Source of the DNA: Timema cristinae
Taxonomy: Eukaryota; Arthropoda; Insecta; Phasmatodea; Timematidae
NCBI GenBank assembly: GCA_039000515.1
Contig: JBCFYV010000001.1
Span: forward strand, 29,719,048-29,783,047
Direction: 5' to 3'
Length of the DNA stretch: 64,000 nt
The position numbers and the translations under genes were made by a program. A model generated the notes under the pieces. It saw only the letters and a list, made by a program, of their open reading frames with translations. It searched no databases and was not told where the DNA came from. Shown in pieces: positions 43,500 to 54,279 of the stretch (its first letter is position 1; every line of letters begins with the position of its first letter).

Positions 43500-44104
43500 G
43501 TTTGTAGCTCAGTTTGTGGAAAGATTAGCCAATACTAATGTACCATTTAACAGAAAACGTCCAATGTACTAATCGTACATCCTTTCCTTGTCGGCTCTTA
43601 CCCTGTCCTGATGGGATGAGAATAATAATAATAATAATTAATTAATAATAATATTTAGCACCACGTCTTACTACCCGTTAGGGTTATACGCTTTAAGTAC
43701 TAATTACGTTAATGTATTGGGAATTGGGAAGGTTGAATTAGAGGAAGTGAACCCGCATTTGCGTGGAAGGATAGTGGAAAACCATTAAGGAAAAACCACC
43801 CCCAGTTCACTCGACCGAGATTCGAACCTCGATCTCCCCGTCTTCGGTGGTCTAAAGCTCAACACGACTAGCGCGTTAGCCAACTACGCCACCGAGGCGG
43901 GTCTGATTGGATAAGAAGAATAAGATGATAGGGAATATAAGGGTGTGCGAACCAGTGGAAACACTTTAACCTAAATAACCAAACCCTGGTGACTGTTGGG
44001 GTACTTCCCCTTTTGGTAAAAAATATTCCAGGTACCAGCCGGGAATTAAACCCGTGATCCCTAGTCTCGTAAATAGGTGCACTGACCATTACACCACAGT
44101 GCCG
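43500..44104 (-). mobile_element. SINE family C split by SINE B'
   Basis: The 3' part (43500-43622) and the 5' part with tRNA-like head (43903-44104) flank a B' insertion. The head on the minus strand reads GCACTGTGGTGTAATGGTCA and CACGGGTTTAATTCCCGG. Its anticodon-like loop is TTTACGA. The best relatives are the two arms of the palindrome at 52.7 kb. Confidence 0.8.
43623..43902 (-). mobile_element. SINE B' (young subfamily), full length, with TSD
   Basis: CTGATGGGATGAGAA at 43608-43622 matches CTGATTGGATAAGAA at 43903-43917. The head ends CTACGCCACCGAGGCGGG. Nearly the same sequence as 53808-54057, hence a young subfamily. Confidence 0.9.
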
Positions 44105-44269
44105 GAAATTTCTAAGATCAACATATATGAATAATGCAACTCATTATATACCTAATAAAATTTGAAGCGAAAAATATAAGTTTGTTATGTTTATATAAAA
44201 CGATCAATTTAGTTTTTTCTTTAATTGAACTGTGAGCTTATCAAAATTTGTGTCTGAGTTAATATAGGC

Positions 44270-44700
44270 CTTATTTATGTTTCGAATTTAAAAAAACTCG
44301 CTATAAACTTCCCTTCAACGAATTTTTAACCCAAAAACCAAATATACAATGCTATTTGGGAGGTGAACAATCCATAGATATTCTATTCCAAACAAAATTG
44401 TTAGATATATTTTCTAGAAATTTGGAATTCAAAATAATCAGTAAGCAACTCTTATTTGGGGGCTAGAGTAAAAATAAATATATCTGTCTCTAACATCTGG
44501 ATCTTAAGATCGAACAAAATTCATCAAAAGTTTAGGATATGTGACTAGGGACAGACAGAATAAGGCTCCACTTTATTGTGTTCGGACATATTAAACGTAT
44601 AGATTCATCATATTCTCGAGGTCAAACATTTTCACGATTAAAATACCTTATCTTGATTTGAGAAAGTTGTTATAGCACTATTTTTTCGTAGGATTTACGT
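44270..44700. repeat. family G repeat, copy 3 (diverged)
   Basis: AAATTTGGAATTCAAAATAA, GGGACAGACAGAAT and GAGGTCAAACATTTTCACGA follow the order of 31140-31440. Confidence 0.45.
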
Positions 44701-44775
44701 GTTTTAGAAGCTATCCCCTTTAAAATTAAACATACACATTCTTTTCTCTTAGAAATGTAATTTATTGTTCAAAAA

Positions 44776-45010
44776 ACCTTACCGTCGTGTTGTGCAGTCA
44801 AGTAATCATTAGCTACCCGTCATTCCATCTCTGACGTCATTGAACTAGCACCTCAGTGACGTAATCCCAACACTCGTCACCCCCTAATCCCCCTCTCTCC
44901 CCCGCAAACAAACAATTACTGTCCGCCAGATTGATCCCAACAACCCCTTCTTCTCCTACTCCCCCACGAACCTGGCGGCTATTGACAGCAACTAGGTACT
45001 GTAATTTGTT
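44776..45010. promoter_or_regulatory. GC-richer patch with CRE
   Basis: TGACGTCA at 44832-44839 and a variant TGACGTAA at 44857-44864, then C-rich tracts. No start site or exon is apparent. Confidence 0.3.
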
Positions 45011-45344
45011 CAGCATTAACATTCATTGATCTTCTAACTGAAGTGGGACTTCCCTTGATATGAAAAATAGATGACTGTGTGATCGTCGAGCATTCCGAAC
45101 TAGTGTTATCTGGATTTAACGTCAGTACTGCGATTAGTTCTAATATGATTAGTGAATTGATCTATTTAACTATCTGTCTATTTAAATTATAATAATTTAA
45201 TATAAACCTATTTAGTTCATTAGAACAACAGTCCTTCTACAATACATAATTTAAAACCAGAATTTATTCAATAAAATATTTTTTTCTCCTGACTTGTCTT
45301 ATTTACCCGTCGTTAATAAATGCATATTAACTTATTTGTCGGTA

Positions 45345-45450
45345 TATGTATGAAGAAGGTGCACTGAAGACACATGCCCTCATTTTCATGTGGGTGGAGT
45401 TGGAAACAATTTAGAGAAAAATAAACACCTGGTGGATATCAAAAACTGAC
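45345..45450 (-). mobile_element. SINE family B fragment
   Basis: GCCCTCATTTTCATGTGGG, GGAAACAATTTAGAGAAAA and ACACCTGGTGGATATCAAA. Confidence 0.55.
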
Positions 45451-45472
45451 CTTTCTTTTTTGTTTTTATTTA

Positions 45473-45672
45473 AAGCGAATACGTATATATGTCGTATATG
45501 TACTAATTACGCTAATGTGTTAAGTATGAGGAAGGTTGAATATATAGCGTGGTTGGAAGGTCGAAAACTATTTATGAAGAAACATTCTTAGTGCTCTCAG
45601 CCGGGATTCGAACTCAAACATCAGCAGATCAGTCTATTGCAAGAGTTTAAGACTATCCAACCATCAAAATGT
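45473..45672 (-). mobile_element. SINE family B
   Basis: GTACTAATTACGCTAATGTG, GAGGAAGGTTGAATATATAG, CAGCCGGGATTCGAACTC and ACCATCAAAATG. The tail end is lost. Confidence 0.75.
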
Positions 45673-45774
45673 ATTTACTTAATCTACGGACACGTAGTTA
45701 AAAGTGAGAATTTTAAGGAACTGAACAAGATTCCACCTAAATAAGATGAAACAACTATATCAGTTTAAAATAAA

Positions 45775-45862
45775 TTATTTTCAATGAATCAAGATGGGGT
45801 TGAACCCCAGACTCCCTGTTCAGTGTCAGAAGCTGCCATTACAACTGCACAAAACCCTTTTG
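45775..45862 (-). other. tRNA-like remnant
   Basis: GGGGTTGAACCCCAGACTCC is a good B-box arm on the minus strand, with CATTACAACTGCACAA as A-box side. The stems are imperfect; it is probably the head of a SINE. Confidence 0.4.
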
Positions 45863-45944
45863 ACGCAAGTTATTATCATCTTGTGTGATATGAAACCTTT
45901 CTAAAACGTGTTACTCTGGTTTATCACTCACCACGTGTGAGCAT

Positions 45945-46130
45945 GGTACACACACACACACACAATGATATGCTATGCCCTTCATCCACTATTTGCCACG
46001 TCACATTTTGTAACGTTAGTAACGTAATTGCTTCGTTAGATGCGGCGGAACGTTTTAACGGCTGGCTCGTTAGCTGGCCTTGTAAAGTTGTGCGACATAT
46101 ATATACACACACACAACACACACACACACC
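45945..46130. repeat. (CA)n microsatellites
   Basis: CA runs at 45949-45965 and 46104-46129. The two open frames on opposite strands across this region reflect the microsatellites. Confidence 0.8.
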
Positions 46131-46439
46131 TCCTTTCCCCGGCCTTACCCTCCTCCACAATCCACTCACAATTTCCTTATAATGGCATTATTTAAACTTT
46201 CATATATCAAATTAACTGGTATCCTCTCTGAGATAAGCTGTTACGTGCATTTTACAATTTTTTTATATAAGAGTATCCTATTCAGATTTATTACTTAAAT
46301 TATATACTTCTTAATTGATAAAACAAAATTAATAAATGTATTTATAATAAATAAAACTTTGAATTAATTTTTTTCTATTCTATAAAATGTTTCAAAGATA
46401 CACGGAACTGTTGCAATTTAATTATTGATTAAGATGGTT

Positions 46440-46625
46440 AATCTCCGACCTATATGGTGAGTACGTGGGAGCAGGCGTCAGATGCGTATAATATTATGTT
46501 TAATTATCCAAAATAGTGAAGAGGTAGGTGTTCATATTCCATATAAGAGTATTAAAGTGTTTTTATCTTAAATGATTTTCCACTACACCTTCCTTAAACT
46601 TACCCCATTAGTATAAAATACGAGG
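46440..46625 (+). mobile_element. degenerate SINE family B
   Basis: TTATCTTAAATGATTTTCCA, CTACACCTTCC and TTACCCCATTAGTATAAAAT keep the family B middle. Head and tail are worn. Confidence 0.45.
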
Positions 46626-46914
46626 ATATCAGGAAAGGGTGGTAATTACCCATTCGCAAATAAAACTTACTATCTAGAGATTAAGGACGTATTTATAGTT
46701 ATGATAGAAACATTTCACTGTTTCACGATCCGATAAAACAAATGGCTACAGATTGTGTAATGAGACAGGGTGGGAAAAAAAAAACCAGAAAGATATCAAA
46801 TATCTTCTAATAGACCAAAAGTAATTTAGATAAAATTACTGCATAGAAATAAAAATAATTGATTAAATAGTATAGCAATTTTATTATAGTTGTTTAAAAG
46901 GTTACGGTGGCATC

Positions 46915-47095
46915 TAAATATCATACTGTTTATTTTGAAAAATGACACCTGGACTCAGGAATCGAACCCGGAAATTTTGTATGAAAATGCTGTTACCAAA
47001 AGACTATCTATTAAATGTCCTGCGTCCAGGGCCATTCTTCATTCATATTCAAGAGCGGTGTCTGTGATGAGCTTGCGTAAATAATCAGATACATC
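46915..47095 (-). mobile_element. SINE family D, diverged
   Basis: TATTTTGAAAAATGACACC, GGACTCAGGAATCGAACCCG and TTCATATTCAAGAG GTGTCTGTGATG segments follow the order of the copy at 54105-54275. Confidence 0.55.
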
Positions 47096-47190
47096 ATTAG
47101 CGATCATTTAGTATCGTGGGTTATCAGATAAGACAGCCACAGCACCATCTTTCCTGATAAGTGCATTCGTATTATTGTCATTGTACTATT

Positions 47191-47471
47191 ATTATTATTA
47201 TTATTAGCACCGCGTCTTACTACCCATTCGGGTTATACGCACTTACGCTAATGTGTAATGGTAGGGTGATTGTGAGATGAAATGGAGGACCTACAGTTTA
47301 ACGTGGAATCCGAACCACGGTGGAGGCCTGGCATTCCTCACATTCACAAGATGTCTTGTCAGAGGTGAAGGAAGGGTTTGGTAATCAGATAAATCTTTGC
47401 CGGGACCGAGGATTGAACCCCGGCCGCCAGCATAGAAGTCTGACACCTTACCCCTAGACCGCCAGGTCACC
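47191..47471 (-). mobile_element. SINE family A, full length, with TSD
   Basis: TCATTGTACTATT at 47178-47190 recurs at 47472-47484 (13 bp). A complete copy. It lies between two oppositely oriented family D copies. Confidence 0.95.
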
Positions 47472-47512
47472 TCATTGTACTATTGACAGCATAATTGATC
47501 ACTCATTGGTAG

Positions 47513-47660
47513 TTGATGATTTTTGTACCTTTATCACAGACTCTGGCTTAAAATATTGGTGAATAATGACCATTAGCGTGGGACAACTCTTGGATAGATC
47601 AGTGGCAAGAGCACTAGTAATACTAAGCCAAATATTCTGAGTTAATTTACCATATACAGG
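47513..47660 (+). mobile_element. SINE family D
   Basis: CAGACTCTGGCTTAAAATAT, GAATAATGACCATTAG, then CTTGGATAGATCAGTGGCAA as the A-box side. In reverse this equals 54186-54260, so the element has a conserved segment upstream of the tRNA-like part. Confidence 0.65.
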
Positions 47661-47769
47661 TACTATTAATCAGATTAAAGAATAAAATAAAAGTATTTGT
47701 TAATGTGACATGAGGATTTCTAAATAATATTTAATAGCAGAGGAAGGAATCATAAAGCTAATTTTGAAG

Positions 47770-47890
47770 AAATTATCTCTTATTCGAGTGGAGATCAGAT
47801 AAATAAAACAAGCCCTTGGTTAATCCAGGCTTAGATTCAAACCTTGACTTTTCCCATCACAGATTTGTTAATCTATTTGCTAACATGATA
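47770..47890 (-). mobile_element. degenerate SINE family B
   Basis: TTCGAGTGGAGATCAG, CAGGCTTAGATTCAAACC and CCCATCACAG in family B order. Confidence 0.4.
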
Positions 47891-47898
47891 CCTGAGAC

Positions 47899-48430
47899 AA
47901 GAGGTTCCCAATCTATGGTCCACGAGTCATCTATTGAAGGAGACAGCTTGATGAATTGTCTTTTGAATAAACATTGAAGATTATATTTCTTCAAAACCAT
48001 TGATGAAATTTTTGCTTAATGCTCCTTCATTTTCCTCTGATGTTTGATAAAGTGTATTAAAGTACAGTACATGATGATATCTGCCACGATCTATCTGTGA
48101 GAGAAAATCTTCTTAAATCTTGTGAGTATTAAAATAATATTATAGAGATATACTTAGGTACTTGATGCTCATTTATTACACTTGTCTGAGCAAGAAAACG
48201 TTTTCAAATATTGTATATATTAAGAAGAAATACTAGAGGACAATTGTTAGGTAAATAATGCTGTTTTCCACCACTTATCTGTGCGATAAAACGTTCTCAT
48301 CCCTTATGTATATTAAAAATACAAATTAAAGTAGAATTAGTGTAGATGACATATGATTGAAACCATCCTCCATCCATCCTGAAATTATAAATCTGTCGGC
48401 CGAATAACAACACGGTCCATCCTATGAGGC
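47899..48430 (+). pseudogene. hAT transposase C-terminus, dimerisation motif repeated three times
   Basis: The plus strand gives, in three consecutive segments about 90 bp apart, ATIYLxEKIFLNLVSIK (x is a stop, near 48083), YYTCLSKKTFSNIVYIKKKY (near 48174) and FSTTYLCDKTFSSLMYIKN (near 48263), the last followed by ISVDDI. This resembles the C-terminal 'TTYLCExxFSxLxxIKxKYRxRL' motif of hAT-family transposases, the dimerisation region. In known transposases it occurs once; here the segment appears tandemly triplicated and carries stops. GAGGTTCCCAATC at 47901-47913 resembles a hAT terminal end. Confidence 0.6.
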
Positions 48431-48554
48431 GAGTGCAGACTCAATGTTAGATATCACCACTATATACCCTCCTTCAAACAATCCATTTGATTAATATTGC
48501 CGTTTAAATTGATTATTTATCCTATTAATATGAAATGGATTACGTAGAATACTA

Positions 48555-48695
48555 TAAATGTGTACGTAGGTTATTAATTCCACTTCATGTGGAGGGAGAG
48601 AGTAATGGGTTAGTGGCGAACTATGATTGGATTCGGGAGGGCAGCGATGTGGTGAAGGATGGGAACTCCTACCTTAGACCATGAGACCACGGGTG
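48555..48695 (-). mobile_element. SINE family B, 3' part worn
   Basis: TCATGTGGAGGGAGAGAGTA and CCTTAGACCATGAGACCAC. Confidence 0.65.
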
Positions 48696-48699
48696 TGAC

Positions 48700-49870
48700 G
48701 ATCTTGCTATGATCAATCTCAAGGTAAGTATTATACATTAAATAGTAGGGAACCATTATTCTTTCGAAGGATCGTAGGCATGTTCACTCAGATTACCATA
48801 TTTTATGATTTTAGCAAGATTAGATAGTATTTATTTATACCTCTAAGAAATAGAATAAAGCGTACCGTCTCCCCTTCATCCACTCAACGCCTTCAGGAAA
48901 CACGCGCGTCATGTCACACAGCTCTTCTTTTGTTTATGTGCCATAATTTTCTTTATCTCATTTCCTGTGACAAATGGCCACCTTCTTTAAAACAAATTGA
49001 ATACAATGCTCCAAGGAACAAAAAGCTAAGGTGGAAATTCCCACTTAAATAACGTAGACGGATTTCCACTTTGGTGTTTTGTTGATTTTTTTTGTTGTTG
49101 TTTCCACCACTTACCATCCTTTCCCCATTGTTGTGTATCGGTAGGCCTACTGACCGGATGAATAATTATTTCGTAATCTTTTTGGCCTTGTTCAATGAAG
49201 ACGCAGAAAACTAGCAATTAAAATAAATAAAAGATCGCCATCTACTTGGGAAATGCAGTTGTGAGAAATAAAAATACTTCAAAAATTCAGCGCCTATTTA
49301 AGTCTGTCTGTGATTCATTTAAAAATCGAAATGTCTTTTTAAAAAAGGTTGGGTCTATGTTTCTAAACCTATACCTTATCTCAAAACTGATAATTTTGCG
49401 TTAATGTCATTAGAAATGGGCATGCATCACTTTTATTTTTTGTTATAAAATTAAAAATGTAAAATTTTAATCTTATAGAAACATGTTGATACCTTTCATC
49501 TCTAATTTGACATGATATCTATTTTGAAATAAAAAAAAAGCTTATTGTTGTAGGCCTGCCAAATAATTCAGCAGTATAATAGATTGTTCCCTTAATTCAC
49601 AAGAAAAATAATACTATTGTTACTAAGAGAAACGCACGTGGACATTTTGGAAAAATAAAAAATATTATAATTTAGAGGCCCAGTTTGCGCAAACAACTAA
49701 TGAACTGACTTATTCATGAATGCATCTTTCATTTTTACACGTTCGGGATCACAGAAAACTCTCAGATTTTATTTATATTATATTTTCTCAACCGCGTTTT
49801 ATCATCCTATATTCAGCCGTATCCTATTTTAGGTAATTTAAATTCATATGATTTAAGGTGAAAGTATTTT
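48700..49870. other. no recognisable feature
   Basis: A+T-rich, with a moderately GC-rich stretch at 48860-48920. The 63-codon minus-strand frame at 49026-49217 is not recognised. Confidence 0.4.
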
Positions 49871-49874
49871 GAAC

Positions 49875-50205
49875 GTGAGGAAAGGGCAGTTGTATTTAAG
49901 GTTTATGGCAAAATATTCTTTCGTCCAAAATAAACCAAATATTTCTCAAATAGAAACATGGAGTTTATTATCTTAATATGGTAATATTAATCGGCAGTTG
50001 TTGAATATCTATCAAGGATATCCTGGAATTTAATGAATTTTTTTCTTCATTTAAAATATTTGTCATCTAAAGCTGCTATGCTCATGACAGATATTCAACA
50101 ACTGTTGATATCACCATGTGAAGAAAGTTAAACTCTATGTTTATAATAAAGACATATTTTATTTATTTGGGTGAAAAAACTGTTAGCTATAAAACAGAAA
50201 ACACC
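49875..50205. mobile_element. family F, copy with long inverted arms
   Basis: Left end GGGCAGTTGTATTTAAGG near 49886. AAACATGGAGTTTATTATC, GGCAGTTGTTGAATATCTAT are mirrored by GACAGATATTCAACAACTG and GTTAAACTCTATGTTT on the right, giving a long imperfect hairpin. Confidence 0.7.
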
Positions 50206-51300
50206 TGACAGTTCACTTCGGTTCAACTCAGATTCTGATGGAAGTCTTTTTGAGAGCTACAAATTCTCCTATATAATATTATATATATACGTCATGTCTT
50301 GTGATATGATATTGATATTATTAATACTTTAAAATAATGTTAATGATGATCGCAAATAAATTTATATTAATAAAGGTTCCTTCATGGCTAAATCCTAATA
50401 AACTAAGTGTTAAACACTGGCAATAATTTGTTTGATTTTATATTAAATATTTTATTTTGGTGGCAATTCCCACCAATAACTTAAGCTATCTATTATAAAA
50501 TAATAAGGATGAGAAGGGTGAATTTAAAATAAGTGGAACCACATTCTTATGAGCTTTAGACTCAAGAGAAAGTAAGATAAGCTGTATCGTGAATATTCAC
50601 CCCATTTAGAGCCACACAGGTGGTCACGGAGCTTAAGGAATTAAACTCACATCCCTACTGGCTGTTGTTGACAGGAATGTGGGGGATCGAGTGCTATCCA
50701 GGGACTCTATTGGTTGTTTTATTACCATGGGTTATATCTAGCGTTCCTTCATGTGATTTATTCAATGGCTCTTCCTTCAAATTAATCTAATATTAACTAT
50801 CGTTATAAACGCACTTATTAAAATAAATCATACCTTAGAATGAAGCCTCAGCCTTTAGAATTGGTTCGAGACAGTTAAGATACCACTTAGCTGCCCAAGG
50901 AATAATTGTTCAGTTTATCTAATTTAATGAACATCAACACACAGGTTGAAAATCACTGTAATTACGAGTATGTCCGTATGGATGAGACGACAATTCAGTT
51001 AATTTAATGGAATACCCTGTCCAGGTGTCATTATTCAACTAATTTAAATTGATTAATCATATAATTTAAATTTATGATGAAGGATTATCCAATTTATAAC
51101 CCGTCTAGATATGAGAGTATTTTTTTAAACTTTTCCTTCGCTCCCTCCATAAAATGTTGTACATATATTCTAAGATCTACCTTCCTTGTTAGTGATTTTC
51201 GTGTATGCATGTGTGTGTGCGCGACTATATTTGAATTCTTTTAAACAAAATCTTGAGCTTTTGCTGAACTTATTGAACAATTTTTAAAAAAATATTGATT
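50206..51300. other. no clear feature
   Basis: 50470-50640 may hold a very worn SINE B. Otherwise A+T-rich DNA. Confidence 0.35.
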
Positions 51301-51309
51301 AACCTCATA

Positions 51310-51425
51310 GTTGTATTCACATGGTTAGAGTAATGTGATAGGTGAAAGTAAGGTAGAATTTAGAGGAAGAGTGTTGTAATTTGCTTGGAGGAAAACTGAG
51401 AAACCCTTTAGAAAATATTGCCCTC
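51310..51425 (-). mobile_element. SINE family B fragment
   Basis: GTAGAATTTAGAGGAAGAG, AATTTGCTTGGAGG, GAGAAACCCTTTAG and GCCCTCATTACACTTGAACC. It abuts the next copy, so its head was probably replaced. Confidence 0.6.
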
Positions 51426-51428
51426 ATT

Positions 51429-51700
51429 ACACTTGAACCTGCTTCAGTGGCCAAATTATCTAAACCCTAAGGTGTCACTCTAGGGGTTAGACTGACCTGC
51501 TGACGACGGGGAGATCGGGATTAAAATACTGATCGGAACTACTGAGGTTGGTTTTTTCTAAATGGTTTCCCACTCGCCTTCCACCCAAATGCGGGTATAC
51601 TACCTCTAAAATGGTTTCTTCCTCATCCCGACCCCATTAGGATAATTATAATATATTCATTCAACCTGAACAGTTGGTAAGACGTGGTGAAAAGAAAATC
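51429..51700 (+). mobile_element. SINE family B, full length
   Basis: CTGCTTCAGTGGCCAAATTA, GACGACGGGGAGATCGGG, CCAAATGCGGGTATACTACC, CCCCATTAGGATAATTATA and GTAAGACGTGGTGAAAAG. Confidence 0.9.
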
Positions 51701-51997
51701 AGTGCCCAAATAACTGATATTTCTGCTCGATATAAAGAATATCTACACGTACAACGGTGTGTCGTCTTCCCTCTATTGGATGGACGAGGGGAAATGATTG
51801 TGTCCACACGTTAGTCAGTCGATGATCTTCCTGCCAGAATAAAATGGGCCAGGGTCATTGACCAAGCCCCCCCCTTTAGCCACTAAGGCCACCTTCACTC
51901 GACCTTGATCCTATGACCCTTTTAACGTTTTGAACGTCCTTGAATATAAATAAAGCTCTTTCGGTTTGGCTCGACTTGAGTGAAACGACTTTTTTGT
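51700..51997. other. unassigned GC-richer stretch
   Basis: 51760-51920 is less A+T-rich, with no recognisable coding sequence. Confidence 0.35.
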
Positions 51998-52243
51998 TTT
52001 TGTCACAGCCTCCTATTACTCGTTCGGATTGTATGCAAATTAACTAATTACCTTATTGTGTTAAGGAGGAGGAAAGTTGTATTAATAGGAAGTGCCCTCA
52101 TTTGAGTGGTGAAAGAGCAGAAAACCATTTAGGAAAAACCACCCTCAGTATATCCTACCGTGATTCAAACCCCGATCTCCCCACCAGGGGTATATTAGTA
52201 TGTCACGTGAGCTACTCCTTAGACCATGCGGCCACCAAAGTAG
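51998..52243 (-). mobile_element. SINE family B, full length
   Basis: TCACAGCCTCCTATTACTCG, GAAAACCATTTAGGAAAAAC, GATTCAAACCCCGATCTCC and ATGCGGCCACCAAAGTAGG. Confidence 0.9.
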
Positions 52244-52249
52244 GTATTG

Positions 52250-52697
52250 AAGGTAGTTGTTAAGCATCATTAGAAGTATAGATTAAAAAAAAGATTTCAT
52301 ATTAAAATTAAAATAACACCATCCAAATTCTAGCATCGATTACTATATTATTAGACATAAATTTTATAGGAGTTAATACAATTTTAAAATATTTGATAAA
52401 ACTTTAGTTCTACATGTAAATGATAGGCGTAACCTACTTACTTAATCTTTGAATTTAGGAAATATGAAGCTTATTAATACATTTAAAAATTACGTCCCTT
52501 TTCCCTATTTTGACCTAGTTTATAAAAAGCCTATCCAAGGATATTTTATAACAATTTAGTATATTATTTAAATACTATATTTTACAATATTTGCCTGTAC
52601 ATGAGAAAAACTTGTTTCCTATGCCAGAGATTGTGCAGATGAAGTTTTATTTTTGTGAAATACGGGTGAAGGTCATTTATTAATAGGTGCCCGTTGA

Positions 52698-52731
<34 letters not shown>

Positions 52732-52740
52732 AATATAAAA
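52250..52740. other. A+T-rich DNA, (AT)n
   Basis: GTGCCCGTTGATTT at 52688-52701, followed by an AT run, repeats a motif found at the centre of the adjacent palindrome (53207). Confidence 0.5.
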
Positions 52741-52797
52741 GTATGTTTTTCCTCGTTGAATAAAGCAATAAATAAATGTATTCTGCTTGTATATACG

Positions 52798-53160
52798 TCT
52801 ATGTGGGAAAATCAACCCCATGGTATAGTAATAATTGCACCTGGCTTCGAACCCAGGGGTCCCGGGTTTTATTCTGGGCTGATACCATTGATAATCATTC
52901 CCGAAATGGGAATCACCCCAACGGTCATCAAGGTTTGGTTAGTTAGGCTTAATTTAAGAGTTTCTAACAGTTCCACATTCTCACATTCACTAACACCCTC
53001 GTCTCATCTCATCGGGACATGGAAAGAGCCTCCGCAGAAAGGATATACGATTAGTACATTCGGGCGTCCCTTGGCCAATAGTACATTGGTACTGGATAAT
53101 CTTTTCACAAAATGGGCTACGATTAATGTAGCTAAGCTACGTATATATATATGTATATAT
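52798..53160 (+). mobile_element. SINE family C, left arm
   Basis: The tRNA-like head includes ATGGTATAGTAATAATTGC, CACCTGGCTTCGAACCCAGG (a good anticodon arm, loop CTTCGAA) and CCCGGGTTTTATTCTGGG. The body runs on with AATGGGAATCACCCCAACGG and ends at GTAGCTAAGCTACG before (AT)n. Confidence 0.85.
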
Positions 53161-53317
53161 ATATATATATATGTAATATGTATGTGTATGTATATGTATA
53201 TGTATGTGCCCGTTGATTTTCATCCATCCATATATATATATATATGGATGAAAATCAACGGGCACATACATATACATACACATACATATTACATATATAT
53301 ATATATATATATATATA

Positions 53318-53645
53318 TACGTAGCTTAGCTACATTAATCGTAGCCCATTTTGTGAAAAGATTATCCAGTACCAATGTACTATTGGCCAAGGGACGCCCG
53401 AATGTACTAATCGTATATCCTTTCTGCGGAGGTTCTTTCCATGTCCCGATGAGATGAGACGAGGGTGTTAGTGAATGTGAGAATGTGGAACTGTTAGAAA
53501 CCTTAAATTAAGCCTAACTAACCAAACCTTGATGACCGTTGGGGTGATTCCCATTTCGGGAATGATTATCAATGGTATCAGCCCAGAATAAAACCCGGGA
53601 CCCCTGGGTCGAAGCCAGGTGCAATTATCACTATACAATGGGAAT
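53318..53645 (-). mobile_element. SINE family C, right arm
   Basis: The inverted counterpart of the left arm. It differs in, for example, one missing A in the head (CTTCGACCC), GTGATAATT for GTAATAATT, and AACCTCC for AGCCTCC. Confidence 0.85.
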
Positions 53646-53805
53646 GATTTTCACACATAGACGTATATACAAGCAGAATACATTTATTTATTGCTTTATT
53701 CGACGAGGAAAAACATACATTTACTTTAAAAAAGGCCACAAAATCACTAAGTTTGAGGAATTTAACTGTTATTTCAATTAATCAAATAGTCAAAGCTATT
53801 ATTTA

Positions 53806-54057
<252 letters not shown>

Positions 54058-54104
54058 TATTATTAATGCTTTTTAGTGAGGATTACTCCATATAGATATC
54101 GTAT

Positions 54105-54275
54105 TTTGAAAATTGAAAAATGAAACCTGGACATGGGAATCTAACTCGGGACCTTTGACTTAGTACGTCAATACTCTTACCACTGAGCTATCCAGGATTC
54201 GTCTCATGTCTACGGTCATTATTCACTCATATTTTAAGGCAGAGTCTATGATGTACGTGTGGAAATCGTCGCCTA
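54105..54275 (-). mobile_element. SINE family D, reference copy
   Basis: GAAACCTGGACATGGGAATC, ACTCTTACCACTGAGCTATC and CAGGATTCG form the tRNA-like part on the minus strand. GGTCATTATTCACTCATATT and GCAGAGTCTATGATG form its conserved upstream part. Confidence 0.75.
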
Positions 54276-54279
54276 CAAA

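Larger units (their letters stand above)
52741..53718. repeat. large near-perfect palindrome, arms about 480 bp
   Basis: Bases from 52741 rightward are matched by the complement of bases from 53718 leftward, with only a few substitutions and length differences in the AT runs. The centre lies near 53235 and is an AT-rich loop of about ten bases or fewer. Each arm holds a SINE C copy, the two arranged tail to tail, plus flanking sequence beyond the head (TATACGTCTATGTG). The 256-codon open frame 52687-53457 crosses the fold and has no coding character. Confidence 0.95.

Noticed and set aside
43500..44104. Functional tRNA genes
   Set aside because: tRNA-like A and B boxes here and elsewhere belong to repeated SINE heads with defective stems, extra bodies and tails.
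45924..46182. Pair of overlapping 81-codon frames
   Set aside because: Both are driven by CA/GT microsatellites at their ends.
52687..53457. 256-codon open frame, the longest in the window
   Set aside because: It runs through the two arms of a palindrome of SINE C and AT repeats; the second half is the complement of the first. No coding character.
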